Positions 24,469 through 32,897 of a DNA stretch of 50,126 nt are shown here, in pieces; within the stretch, counting starts at the first letter, position 1, and each line of letters begins with the position of its first letter. Origin of the DNA: an uncultured Selenomonadales bacterium. GTDB lineage: Bacteria > Bacillota > Negativicutes > Selenomonadales > Selenomonadaceae. Location of the stretch: positions 1 to 50,126 of the forward strand of contig CAMUZG010000016.1 of assembly GCA_947165145.1 (NCBI GenBank), written 5' to 3'. A model generated the notes under the pieces. It worked only from the letters and a program-made list of their open reading frames with translations. It was not told where the DNA came from and made no database searches. Position numbers and translations under genes: made by a program.

Positions 24469-24498
24469 GCCAAGCCTCCGAGCCGTAAATTTCCGCCA

Positions 24499-24527
24499 AT
24501 TATAAAGCATGTCCGCCGAAAAAGAAA
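24499..24527 (-). promoter_or_regulatory. Promoter for the PilO-like gene
   Basis: On the - strand, TATAAT (complement of 24499-24504) with TTTCTT (complement of 24522-24527) 17 bp upstream. Confidence 0.45.
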
Positions 24528-24533
24528 TTCCGC

Positions 24534-24564
24534 TTGACATAAGCCGACTGCAATGCGTTATAAT
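24534..24564 (+). promoter_or_regulatory. Promoter for the aldehyde dehydrogenase gene
   Basis: Consensus TTGACA at 24534-24539 and consensus TATAAT at 24559-24564, with a long 19-bp spacer. The spacing suggests a promoter that may need an activator. Confidence 0.6.
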
Positions 24565-24595
24565 CATAAAAAATATTTCTGGGAGGAATTTTGCA

Positions 24596-26083
24596 ATGGC
24601 TACAGTTCCGAAGAAAATTTGGCAAAACAGTTACCAACTTTACATCGGCGGGCAATGGCGCGACGCTGAGGACGGCAAGACTTTCAACGTGTACAATCCC
24701 GCGAACGGCGACTTCATGGCGAAATGCGCTGCCGCAAGCAAAGCCGACGTTGACGACGCAGTAAAAGCCGCGTGGAGTGCGTTTCCCACGTGGAAGAAAA
24801 CTTCGCCAGCCGAACGCGCCGCAATTCTCCTCAAAATCGCTGACATCATCGACGTAAACAAAGAGTATCTCGCAATGATTGAGACGCTCGACAACGGCAA
24901 GCCTATTCGCGAAACAATGAACATCGATATTCCAATGGGCTCCGACCACTTCCGCTACTTCGCAGGCGTCATTCGTTCGGAAGAAGGCTCCGCAAGCATG
25001 ATAAACGACAACACGCTGAGCATTATCCTCAACGAACCGATCGGCGTCGTCGGGCAAATCGTGCCGTGGAATTTCCCGTATCTTATGGCGGCGTGGAAAT
25101 TAGCTCCTGCGTTGGCGGCGGGCGATTGCATTGTCTTCAAGCCGTCAAGTGCCACGTCGTTAAGCGTCCTCGAACTCATGAAGCTCATCGAAAACGAACT
25201 TCCTGCGGGCGTCCTCAACATCGTTACGGGTTCGGGTAGCAAGACGGGACAATTCGTTCTTGACCACCCCGACATCCGCAAGCTTGCGTTCACCGGCTCG
25301 ACCGAAGTCGGTTATTCCGTCGCGAAGGCGGCCGCTGATAAATTGATTCCTGCGACGCTCGAACTCGGCGGGAAGTCTGCCAACATTTATTTCGACGATT
25401 GCAACTTCGACAAGGCGATTGACGGCGCGTGCGTTGGTATTCTGTTCAATCAGGGTCAAGTTTGCTGTGCGGGCTCAAGAATTTTCGTGCAGGAAAAAAT
25501 TTACGACAAATTCCTCGCCGCGCTGAAGACTAAGTTTGAAAGCGTCAAAGTCGGATTGCCTTGGGAACCGGATACGCAAATGGGCAGCCAAATCGACAAC
25601 CGTCAGCTTGAAAAAATTTTGAACTACATCGCAATCGGCAGGGCTGAAGGTGCGCAAGTCATCACGGGCGGCAAACGTGCGTTCGTCGAAGGCGGCGAGA
25701 ACGGTGCCTTCATGCAACCGACGATTCTTGCCGACGTGAACAATTCCATGCGCGTTGCCTGCGAAGAAATTTTCGGACCCGTTGCCGTCGTTATCAAGTT
25801 CCGCGACGAAGAAGAAGTCATCAAAATGGCGAACGACAGCGAATACGGCTTGGGCGGCGCAGTATGGTCGCAGGACATCAATCGAGCGATTCGTGTCGCT
25901 CGTGCAATCGAAAGCGGAAGAATTTGGATTAACACCTACAACGAATTGAGCGCGGGCGCACCTTTCGGCGGTTACAAAAAATCGGGCATCGGTCGCGAAA
26001 CTCACAAGCTCATAATGAATTCTTACACGCAAAAAAAGAACATCTACATCAGCCTGAACGAATCACCGACAGGATTTTATTGA
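24596..26083 (+). CDS. NAD(P)-dependent aldehyde dehydrogenase
   Basis: This is a classical aldehyde dehydrogenase of 495 residues that oxidises an aldehyde to its acid. Motifs: VGQIVPWNFPYLMAAWKLAPALAAG, the cofactor motif FTGSTEVGYSVAKAAA, the general-base Glu in LELGGKSANIYFDD, the catalytic Cys in NQGQVCCAGSRIFVQ, EEIFGPVAVVIKF and the C-terminal APFGGYKKSGIGRE. It is closest to betaine/acetaldehyde-type enzymes (AldA, YwdH, AdhE-independent); the substrate is not predictable. GGGAGGAA lies before ATG 24596. Single gene, with a heptamer hairpin directly downstream that may end the transcript. Confidence 0.93.
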   Translation: MATVPKKIWQNSYQLYIGGQWRDAEDGKTFNVYNPANGDFMAKCAAASKADVDDAVKAAWSAFPTWKKTSPAERAAILLKIADIIDVNKEYLAMIETLDNGKPIRETMNIDIPMGSDHFRYFAGVIRSEEGSASMINDNTLSIILNEPIGVVGQIVPWNFPYLMAAWKLAPALAAGDCIVFKPSSATSLSVLELMKLIENELPAGVLNIVTGSGSKTGQFVLDHPDIRKLAFTGSTEVGYSVAKAAADKLIPATLELGGKSANIYFDDCNFDKAIDGACVGILFNQGQVCCAGSRIFVQEKIYDKFLAALKTKFESVKVGLPWEPDTQMGSQIDNRQLEKILNYIAIGRAEGAQVITGGKRAFVEGGENGAFMQPTILADVNNSMRVACEEIFGPVAVVIKFRDEEEVIKMANDSEYGLGGAVWSQDINRAIRVARAIESGRIWINTYNELSAGAPFGGYKKSGIGRETHKLIMNSYTQKKNIYISLNESPTGFY

Positions 26084-26087
26084 GTTT

Positions 26088-26164
26088 GGAATGTGGAATG
26101 TGGAATTAGGAATTAAAACCGCGTTATCATTCCACATTCCTAATTCCACATTCCTAATTCTAAC
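26088..26164 (+). repeat. Heptamer inverted repeat (11 units) after the aldehyde dehydrogenase
   Basis: GGAATGT twice and GGAATTA twice, a 14-bp centre, then TTCCACA and TTCCTAA alternating, all in 7-bp phase. The arms are mostly complementary. It begins 5 bp after the stop codon and ends just before the Shine-Dalgarno of the exporter gene. Confidence 0.85.
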
Positions 26165-26178
26165 AGCGGGTGATTAAA

Positions 26179-27537
26179 ATGGACGACAACAAATCAAAAA
26201 CTTATTACGCCGAACAACGCGAACTTCTGCGCGACACCTTCGCTGAAATCGGACAAAAGACTGAGCTGATTTTGTCGGTCGGGCAATTATTGATGGAGAA
26301 CGGCGCAGACACAAGCCAAATTTCCCGCGATATGAAACGTGTCGCCGCGTACATGGGCATCCCTTCCGAAAAATTTCACCTTCACATCATGTATACCACG
26401 CTCATGCTCAATATCAGCGATGAGACTCACTCGCACACGTCTTTCCGCAAATGTCCTAAGCACGGCGTCGACATGCGGATAATTTCTGGCGTAAGTCGGC
26501 TGACGTGGCGGGCAATGCGCGAACATTACACGCTTGACGAATTCCGTGGCGAACTCAAAATCATTGCTGAACGTCCCCGAATGTACAACAAATGGCTGAC
26601 TGCCTGCGCGGCGGGCACAGGTTGCGGCGCATTCTGCACGCTATTTGGTTGCGACATCAACGCGGCACTTTATACGGCGGTTAGCGCGATTATCGGCAAG
26701 CTCGTCCAAATGCAATGTCACGACCGTTTCGGAATCAATCCATACGTTTCAATGACGTTTGCGGCATTCGCGGCAACAATCGTCGCGTACTTCACACATC
26801 TCCTGCCGACAACAACGCCCTGGCACCCGCTGATTGCTGCGGCGTTATTTTTGGTGCCTGGTATTCCGATGATCAACGCCTTCAGCGACATGCTCAATAC
26901 GTATCTGATAAGCAGTTCGGCGCGAATCATGCACACGTCGATTATCGTCGGCGCAATGACTTTTGGTATCGTCTTCGCAATCGGCATGGCGGATTTCGAC
27001 TCGTTCACGAATCTCACAATGTCGCCCGACAGCAATTACATCATCTTCGCATTGGCGGCGGCTATCGGTGCGGCGAGTTTCGCGGTATTCTTCAACATGC
27101 CGACAAGGTTATTGTTCGCGGCGGCTATCGGCGGTATGTTGTGCGTTTGCGCGAGAAATTTTTTCGTTTTTGAGCTCGGATTTAGTTCGGCAGTCGGAAC
27201 GCTCGTTGGCGCGGCATTAGTCAGCATTGTCGCGGTCAAGGCGATTCATTGGTTGCACACGCCGTCATTAGTGCTCATCGTGCCCGCAGTAATTCCGCTC
27301 GTGCCTGGCGTGCTCATCTATCGCTTGCTGTTCGCGATAATCAATATCCGCACTATCACGCTTGAAGAATTGCTCTCGGCGGTTCAATCGGGTGTCGACG
27401 CACTGCTAATCATTTTGGCGATAGCAATCGGCGCGTCACTGCCGAACATCTTCGCGAGCCGCTCATTTGCTCAACAGAAAAAAGACAAGCAAGAGAAATT
27501 GCTTAACGAAATTTACGAGACCGATTTAAAAGATTGA
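26179..27537 (+). CDS. Threonine/serine exporter family protein (YjjP-YjjB type fusion)
   Basis: An integral membrane protein of 452 residues. A soluble N-terminal region (about 1-130) carries the DUF1212/ThrE signature: VGQLLMENGADTSQISRDMKRVAAYMGI, then HTSFRKCPKHGVDMRIISGVSRLTWR. About ten membrane segments follow, with the YjjB-like half (DUF3815) from about 270 onward (LVLIVPAVIPLVPGVLIYRLLFAI). Many bacteria encode the two halves as separate genes. The family exports threonine and serine (corynebacterial ThrE) or, for YjjPB, succinate. ATG 26179 is preferred over GTG 26170 because GGGTGA lies 5-6 nt before it. Confidence 0.85.
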   Translation: MDDNKSKTYYAEQRELLRDTFAEIGQKTELILSVGQLLMENGADTSQISRDMKRVAAYMGIPSEKFHLHIMYTTLMLNISDETHSHTSFRKCPKHGVDMRIISGVSRLTWRAMREHYTLDEFRGELKIIAERPRMYNKWLTACAAGTGCGAFCTLFGCDINAALYTAVSAIIGKLVQMQCHDRFGINPYVSMTFAAFAATIVAYFTHLLPTTTPWHPLIAAALFLVPGIPMINAFSDMLNTYLISSSARIMHTSIIVGAMTFGIVFAIGMADFDSFTNLTMSPDSNYIIFALAAAIGAASFAVFFNMPTRLLFAAAIGGMLCVCARNFFVFELGFSSAVGTLVGAALVSIVAVKAIHWLHTPSLVLIVPAVIPLVPGVLIYRLLFAIINIRTITLEELLSAVQSGVDALLIILAIAIGASLPNIFASRSFAQQKKDKQEKLLNEIYETDLKD

Positions 27538-27592
27538 TTCGCGCCCGCAACTTTCAAACTAACTTTAGAAATACTCTAAGCCGTTGATGATT

Positions 27593-28468
27593 TTAGTTCG
27601 GGTCAAACTTGACGGTCTCAAGAATTTTATCGCGCCGCTCCTTCGACTTTGCAAAGTAATCGTGGACGGCTTGACGGTCGTGATTGTCGATAGCGGTGAT
27701 GACGTCGCCCAAAATGTTTTGCAGTTCGCGAAGGTGCGCGGAAATGGCGTCGCCGTTCGTCATGCAGATGTCAGCCCACATGTCGGCATTCGAGCTGGCG
27801 ATTCGTGTCGTGTCCTTGAAACCGCCGCCGATTAACTTCAAGCACGAATCAAGGTCATCGCCCGCATTGTTGAGCAACGTAACGAGAGCCGCCGCCGCCA
27901 AATGTGGGACGTGACTGATAATTGACGCGCAACGGTCGTGTTTGGCGAGTTCAATCTCAAAAAAATTCGCTTCGGTCAGGCGCAGGACGTTCATCAATTT
28001 TTCTTTGACGTCAACGGGCGCGACGCTGTCTTTGACGATAACGTAAGCCTTGCCCTTGAAAAGATTTTTGTCTGCGGCGTCAACACCGGATTTTTCGCGA
28101 CCGGTCATAGGATGTCCGGCAATGTAAAAAATATCGGGCGGAAGAATTTTATCGAGTTCCTGCCGAATGAATTGCTTTGTACTGCCTGCGTCGGTGAGAA
28201 TCGTTCCAGGCTTGAGGTGCGGCAAAATTTTTTTTACCATAGGCACAATCTGCAAGACGGGCGGACTTAGGTAAACAATATCCGCGTCGCCGACAACTGT
28301 TTCAATGTCCGAAGATGCCACGTCAACCGCGCCGAGTTCTTCAGCACGCCGCATTGATTCCTGCGAACGACACAGCCCCGTTATAAAAATTTTGTCGCCG
28401 AGCTTGTCTTTCAAACAAAGTCCCAACGAGCCGCCGATTAAGCCGACGCCGATAATTGCAAGCTTCAT
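27593..28468 (-). CDS. tyrA: Prephenate dehydrogenase TyrA
   Basis: Converts prephenate to 4-hydroxyphenylpyruvate in tyrosine synthesis. The 291-residue protein starts with the NAD-binding MKLAIIGVGLIGGSLG and contains DAGSTKQFI, the substrate motif AGHPMTGREKSGVDAAD and the catalytic SHVPHLAAAAL. There is no C-terminal ACT domain, so tyrosine feedback through one is not expected. Its ATG overlaps the stop of the upstream DAHP synthase (ATGA), so the two are translationally coupled. Confidence 0.95.
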   Translation of the reverse strand: MKLAIIGVGLIGGSLGLCLKDKLGDKIFITGLCRSQESMRRAEELGAVDVASSDIETVVGDADIVYLSPPVLQIVPMVKKILPHLKPGTILTDAGSTKQFIRQELDKILPPDIFYIAGHPMTGREKSGVDAADKNLFKGKAYVIVKDSVAPVDVKEKLMNVLRLTEANFFEIELAKHDRCASIISHVPHLAAAALVTLLNNAGDDLDSCLKLIGGGFKDTTRIASSNADMWADICMTNGDAISAHLRELQNILGDVITAIDNHDRQAVHDYFAKSKERRDKILETVKFDPN

Positions 28469-29478
28469 ATCGTCCTGTTCATCACCTTTGCAATGCCGTC
28501 AAGATTGCTCATCAGTTCGCGGAAAGCTTTGGGCGTGAGTGATTGGTCGCCGTCGGACAAAGCTTTTTCGGGGTGCGGATGAACTTCGATTATCAAGCCG
28601 TCAGCACCCGCCGCGATAGCCGCACGAGCCATAGGCGCAACCATTTTCCAACGACCAGTGCCGTGACTTGGGTCAACGACAATCGGCAGGTGACTGAGCT
28701 CTTTGACAGCCGCGACTGCCGACAAATCCAACGTGTTGCGTGTGAACGTCTCGTAAGTTCTGATGCCGCGTTCGCAGAAAATGACTTGCTCGTTGCCGCC
28801 GCTCATGATGTATTCCGCCGCGTTGAGCCATTCGGAAATTGTCGCGCTAAGTCCGCGTTTCAAAAGAACGGGCTTTGAACATTTGCCGAGAGCTTTGAGC
28901 ATTTGGAAATTCTGCATGTTTCTTGCGCCGACTTGCAGAATGTCCGCGTACTTGGCAAAAATGTCGATGTCGTCTTTGTCGACAATCTCCGTGACGACGC
29001 GCAAATCGAATTCGTCAGCGACCTTGCGCAAAAGTTGCAAACCTTCTTCGCCGAGACCTTGGAAGTCGTACGGGGAAGTTCTAGGCTTGAATGCACCGCC
29101 GCGCAGGAATTGAGCACCGCAAGCTTTGACCGCCTGAGCAGCCTCGCGCAACTGTTCAAGACTTTCGACAGCGCAAGGACCCGCCATAACGACGATTGAA
29201 TTGCCGCCGATTTTCACGCCGCCCGCGTCGATGATAGTATCTTCGGGGTGGAAGTCGCGACTGACGAGTTTGTATTTCTCCGTGATGCGAACGGTTTTTT
29301 CAACGCCCGCCATCATTTGCAGTTCGAGGTTGGCGATAATTTTTTTGTCTCCGATGACGCCGACGATTGTGACTTCCTCGCCTTTGGAAAGATGTGTGCG
29401 CAGACCAGCCGCTTCAATTTTTTTGACGACTGCCGCCAAATTTTCTTGCGTCGAGCTAGGTTTCATAACAACAATCAT
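28465..29478 (-). CDS. aroF: 3-deoxy-7-phosphoheptulonate synthase (DAHP synthase, type I-beta)
   Basis: First step of the shikimate pathway: PEP plus erythrose 4-phosphate to DAHP. The protein has 337 residues. The N-terminal 90 or so form a ferredoxin/ACT-like regulatory domain (MIVVMKPSSTQENLAAVVKKIEAAGL), as in Thermotoga-type enzymes. The barrel shows VVMAGPCAVES, FLRGGAFKPRTSPYDFQG, GARNMQNF, LLKRGLSATI, RGIRTYETFTRNTLDLSAV and VDPSHGTG. It should be controlled by an aromatic amino acid; which one is not visible. The ATG at 29476-29478 follows AAGGAG; the longer frame to 29598 lies outside the transcript. It heads a two-gene operon with tyrA. Confidence 0.95.
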   Translation of the reverse strand: MIVVMKPSSTQENLAAVVKKIEAAGLRTHLSKGEEVTIVGVIGDKKIIANLELQMMAGVEKTVRITEKYKLVSRDFHPEDTIIDAGGVKIGGNSIVVMAGPCAVESLEQLREAAQAVKACGAQFLRGGAFKPRTSPYDFQGLGEEGLQLLRKVADEFDLRVVTEIVDKDDIDIFAKYADILQVGARNMQNFQMLKALGKCSKPVLLKRGLSATISEWLNAAEYIMSGGNEQVIFCERGIRTYETFTRNTLDLSAVAAVKELSHLPIVVDPSHGTGRWKMVAPMARAAIAAGADGLIIEVHPHPEKALSDGDQSLTPKAFRELMSNLDGIAKVMNRTI

Positions 29479-29509
29479 ATAAAAAACTCCTTTTGTGTTG
29501 ATGTTGGTG

Positions 29510-29538
29510 AGAATAGCACAAACTGCACGCGACCGCAA
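29510..29538 (-). promoter_or_regulatory. Promoter for aroF-tyrA
   Basis: On the - strand, TTGCGG (complement of 29533-29538), 17 bp, then TATTCT (complement of 29510-29515). It is divergent from the ald promoter. Confidence 0.55.
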
Positions 29539-29564
29539 GCGACAAGTTGCCGTAGCGATTGTCA

Positions 29565-29592
29565 TTGCAAAATTTTCGGCGCGTGTTATAAT
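29565..29592 (+). promoter_or_regulatory. Promoter for ald
   Basis: TTGCAA at 29565-29570, 16 bp, TATAAT at 29587-29592. Confidence 0.65.
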
Positions 29593-29624
29593 CGTCATAA
29601 CAAAATTTTCTGGAGGTTTGCAAC

Positions 29625-30746
29625 ATGATTATCGGCGTATCGAAAGAGATAAAGAACAACGAAAATCGCGTTGGATTGACGCCCGCAGGTGCCGATGCTT
29701 TCGTTAAGGCTGGTCACACGGTTTTGATTGAGCAAAGCGCGGGTATCGGTAGCGGCTTCGACGATGACAGCTATTCGGCGGTCGGGGCTCAAATCGTCGC
29801 GGACAAGAAAAAAATTTTCGACGACGCGGAGATGATCATCAAGGTCAAAGAGCCGCTCGAACCCGAATACGAACTTTTCCACGAAGGTCAAACGTTGTTC
29901 ACGTATCTGCACCTTGCGCCGGAACCTGAACTTACAAAAGCATTGCTTAATAAAAAAGTCACGGGCATTGCTTACGAAACGGTTGTTGGTCGTGACGGCA
30001 AAAGTTTACCGTTGCTCGCACCGATGAGCGAAATTGCTGGTCGTATGTCGATTCAACTCGGCGCACAATTTTTGGAAAGTCAATACGGCGGACGCGGCGT
30101 CCTGTTGGCTGGTGTTAGTGGCGTTGCGGCGGGACAAGTCGTCATAATCGGCGGCGGTGTCGTCGGCACGAATGCGGCAAAAATCGCGCTCGGTATGCGT
30201 GCTCGTGTCACGGTCATTGATTTGTCGATTGACCGGCTCCGTTATCTCGACGACATTTTTGGCGGCAAAATCAACACCGTCATGAGCAACAGCTACAATA
30301 TCGCGCAATGGGTCAAGCAGGCTGATTTGCTTGTCGGCGCAGTGCTCGTACCCGGTGCGAAAACTCCTCAGCTCGTCACCGAAGACATGGTTAAAACTAT
30401 GCGGAAGGGCTCGGTTATCATCGACGTTGCGATTGACCAAGGCGGCTCGATTGCCACATGCGACCACGTCACCACGCACGACAATCCGACATTTGTCAAG
30501 CACGGCGTGATTCACTACAGCGTTGCAAATATCCCAGGTGCGGTTGCAAGAACGTCGACGCTCGCGCTCACGAACGCCACGTTGCCTTACGCGTTGCAAA
30601 TCGCCCGCAAAGGTTGGAAAGTTGTTTGCAAAGACGACGCGGGACTTGCCAAAGGTCTCAACACGATTGACGGCAAATTGACTAACAAAAACGTTGCGGA
30701 GGCTCTCGGTCTCGAATATGTCGACTACTCAAATTTTCTTGCGTAA
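29625..30746 (+). CDS. ald: Alanine dehydrogenase
   Basis: Reversible NAD-dependent deamination of L-alanine to pyruvate and ammonia. 373 residues, standard length. Seen: [31 protein letters not shown] (substrate Arg and Lys region), [34 protein letters not shown], the NAD motif [34 protein letters not shown] and [23 protein letters not shown]. The usual GGVPGV segment reads AGVSGVAAG here. GGAGG lies before ATG 29625. Single gene with its own promoter and terminator. Confidence 0.97.
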   Translation: MIIGVSKEIKNNENRVGLTPAGADAFVKAGHTVLIEQSAGIGSGFDDDSYSAVGAQIVADKKKIFDDAEMIIKVKEPLEPEYELFHEGQTLFTYLHLAPEPELTKALLNKKVTGIAYETVVGRDGKSLPLLAPMSEIAGRMSIQLGAQFLESQYGGRGVLLAGVSGVAAGQVVIIGGGVVGTNAAKIALGMRARVTVIDLSIDRLRYLDDIFGGKINTVMSNSYNIAQWVKQADLLVGAVLVPGAKTPQLVTEDMVKTMRKGSVIIDVAIDQGGSIATCDHVTTHDNPTFVKHGVIHYSVANIPGAVARTSTLALTNATLPYALQIARKGWKVVCKDDAGLAKGLNTIDGKLTNKNVAEALGLEYVDYSNFLA

Positions 30747-30793
30747 CAAATGGGGCGACACTCCCCTATAAATATCCACGGTAATCCGTTTGA

Positions 30794-30835
30794 ATCAGCA
30801 GTCTCGTTTATTGACGGGGCTGTTGATTTTTTTTT
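30794..30835 (+). terminator. Terminator of ald
   Basis: A 13-bp stem (ATCAGCAGTCTCG with CGGGGCTGTTGAT, three G-U pairs) closes an 8-base loop and runs into about ten T residues. It lies between convergent ald and the permease gene. Confidence 0.9.
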
Positions 30836-30848
30836 CGCGTTTGAATTG

Positions 30849-31679
30849 TCAACGCTGTCGGCTCATGAAGTCACGCAATTTGTCGCCGAGCAAATTGAAC
30901 GTCGCAACCGTGATGAATATCGCTGTGCCTGGTGCAAGAATCACCCACGGTGCGGTTTGCAACATTGAGCGACCGTTGTTCATCATCGCGCCCCATTCGG
31001 CTGTCGGAGGCATTGCGCCCAATCCGAGGAACGATAAGCCTGCTAATTCCATGATGATTGTCCCGATGTCCAAAGCCGCCGTCACTAGCACAGGTCCCGC
31101 GATGTTCGGCAGGACGTGCACAAATAAAATTTTCGTCGAACTTGAGCCCGCCATTTTCGCCGCGTCGAAGTACGGCATTGACCGAATCGCCAGCACAAGT
31201 CCGCGCGAAATTCTTGCGTATTTAGTCCAGCCGATTATCGCCAAAGCAACCGCCGCGTTCAAAAGTCCGCCGCCCAATGCTCCAGCCGCTGCAATCGCGA
31301 AAACCATTTGCGGGAAGGCTAAAAATACATCAGACAGCCGCATCAGGAACGTATCGAGCCTGCCACCGTTGTAGCCGCAAATCGCGCCGATTAAACTGCC
31401 GACGGTCGCAATCACCGCCAACAAAATCAGCGACGCGCACAACGTCGTTTGCGAGCCGACAATCACACGCGACAAAACGTCTCGTCCGTAACGATCGGTG
31501 CCGAGCAAATTTTTTGAATCGGGCGGAGCAAGTGCATTCGACAAATCCTGCGCGTATGGGTCGAACGGCGTTAGAAATTCTGCGAAGACCGCGATAAAAA
31601 TCAACGTTCCCGCCGCGATTAAAAACGGTAGTAATGGACGATAACAATCCGTAATGCTTAGTGGGTAGGTAATTTTCAT
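30849..31679 (-). CDS. ABC transporter permease, DppC/OppC/NikC family, orphan
   Basis: Inner-membrane permease of 276 residues with about six helices. Motifs: LLGTDRYGRDVLSRVIVGSQTTL (family N-terminal signature), ICGYNGGRLDTFLMRLSDVFLAFPQMVFAI, the ATPase-contact (EAA-like) loop SSTKILFVHVLPNIAGPVLV and ELAGLSFLGLGAMPPTAEWGAMMNNGR. The family imports peptides, nickel or metal chelates. The partner permease, two ATPases and binding protein are not next to it on either side, which is rare for this family. ATG at 31677-31679 follows CAGGGGAAATG. It may be the displaced end of an operon. Confidence 0.9.
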   Translation of the reverse strand: MKITYPLSITDCYRPLLPFLIAAGTLIFIAVFAEFLTPFDPYAQDLSNALAPPDSKNLLGTDRYGRDVLSRVIVGSQTTLCASLILLAVIATVGSLIGAICGYNGGRLDTFLMRLSDVFLAFPQMVFAIAAAGALGGGLLNAAVALAIIGWTKYARISRGLVLAIRSMPYFDAAKMAGSSSTKILFVHVLPNIAGPVLVTAALDIGTIIMELAGLSFLGLGAMPPTAEWGAMMNNGRSMLQTAPWVILAPGTAIFITVATFNLLGDKLRDFMSRQR

Positions 31680-31795
31680 TGTTCATTTCCCCTGGCTTTG
31701 ATGTGATAGAATAAGTTTAGCATAAACAAATTCTTTCTTTCAAATTATTATTGGAGATTTGCTTATGCTTTCTATCGTCATGCGAGGTGAGCAAA

Positions 31796-32677
31796 ATGAA
31801 ACCGTGTGAACTTTGTCCGCGCAGATGTCGTGTTGACCGCGTGAACCGATTTGGATTCTGCGGTGCTGGCGAAAATTTACGTGTCGCTTTGGTGAGTCTT
31901 CATCGTTGGGAAGAACCATGCCTTGTCGGGAAATTTGGCGCGGGCACAATTTTTTTCTCGAACTGCAATTTGCGTTGCGTCTACTGCCAAAATTTTTCAA
32001 TCAGCCACGAAGGTTTTGGCGGGGAAATTTCGATTGAACGGCTTGCAGAAATTTTTCTTGAGCAACAACGACGCGGTGCCGCAAATGTTGAGCTCGTGAC
32101 GCCAACGCATTTCACCGACAAAATCTGCGCGGCAATCGACGTTGCAAAAGCTCACGGGCTGACGTTACCGATTGTCTGGAACTCGAACGCTTACGAGAAC
32201 ATTGAGACGCTGGAGATGTTGCGCGGACGAATTGATATTTTCCTGCCCGACGTGAAATACATTGACGACGACGTAGCTAAAAATTTTTCTGGCGCACCGA
32301 ATTATTTTGCAGTTGCGTCCGCCGCCGTCAGCAAGATGTTTGAACTTGTTGGAGCCGCGCAGTTCGTCGACGGGCAGATGATTCGCGGGGTGATCGTCCG
32401 TCATTTGATTCTGCCGAATTTTCGACGCGACGCCATGCGCATTGTCGATTGGCTTCACGAAAATTTTGGCGACGAAATTTTTATCAGCTTGATGAATCAG
32501 TACACGCCGGTTTATCGCGCGAACGAGTTCAAAAAAATTAGCCGCCCGCTCACAACATTTGAGTACAATTCCGTCGTCGAGCACGCGACTAACCTTGGCG
32601 TTAAAAATTGTTTCGTGCAAGTCGGCAAGACTGCTGACACGAAGTTTATACCGAATTTCAATTTGGACGGCGTATAG
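31796..32677 (+). CDS. PflX-like radical SAM protein
   Basis: Radical SAM protein of 293 residues, of the uncharacterised PflX group (related to pyruvate-formate-lyase activases). It begins MKPCELCPRRCRVDRVNRFGFCGAG, a Cys-rich motif typical of the group. The AdoMet-cluster motif CNLRCVYCQNF (CX3CX2C) follows, then VTPTHFTDKI, WNSNAYE, DIFLPDVKY and LPNF. ATG 31796 is 6 nt after GAGGTGA (31783-31789); the upstream ATG 31751 gives a non-conserved tail. No glycyl-radical enzyme gene is near, so the target is unknown. It precedes cheB by 220 bp and is probably not part of the chemotaxis operon. Confidence 0.85.
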   Translation: MKPCELCPRRCRVDRVNRFGFCGAGENLRVALVSLHRWEEPCLVGKFGAGTIFFSNCNLRCVYCQNFSISHEGFGGEISIERLAEIFLEQQRRGAANVELVTPTHFTDKICAAIDVAKAHGLTLPIVWNSNAYENIETLEMLRGRIDIFLPDVKYIDDDVAKNFSGAPNYFAVASAAVSKMFELVGAAQFVDGQMIRGVIVRHLILPNFRRDAMRIVDWLHENFGDEIFISLMNQYTPVYRANEFKKISRPLTTFEYNSVVEHATNLGVKNCFVQVGKTADTKFIPNFNLDGV

Positions 32678-32733
32678 TTAGAGCGTGTTAATAAACTGAA
32701 ACTATTACGTGACGAGGAATTTTTTCGACTGAC

Positions 32734-32778
32734 AGGGCTTAACGTCCGAATGGTTAACCGAGAGTCCCTAATTTTTTT
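32734..32778 (+). terminator. Possible terminator or leader hairpin before cheB
   Basis: AGGG/CCCT closes an inner TTAAC/GTTAA stem with large internal loops, and seven T residues follow. It may end the pflX-like transcript, or be part of a structured cheB leader. The folding is my own hand reading and not compelling. Confidence 0.35.
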
Positions 32779-32897
32779 GCCGCATTGAAGGAACTTTATC
32801 AAGTCAAGCGAATAGTAAAGTGATTAATTGCAATGTAACGGCAGACGGCGCGAGTCGTCGACAAAAAAAATTTTCAGCTGAAGGGGAGGCGTCCAAA

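Noticed and set aside
32678-32897. Cyclic-di-GMP riboswitch before cheB
   Set aside because: No conserved core of either class and no tetraloop-receptor arrangement could be recognised.
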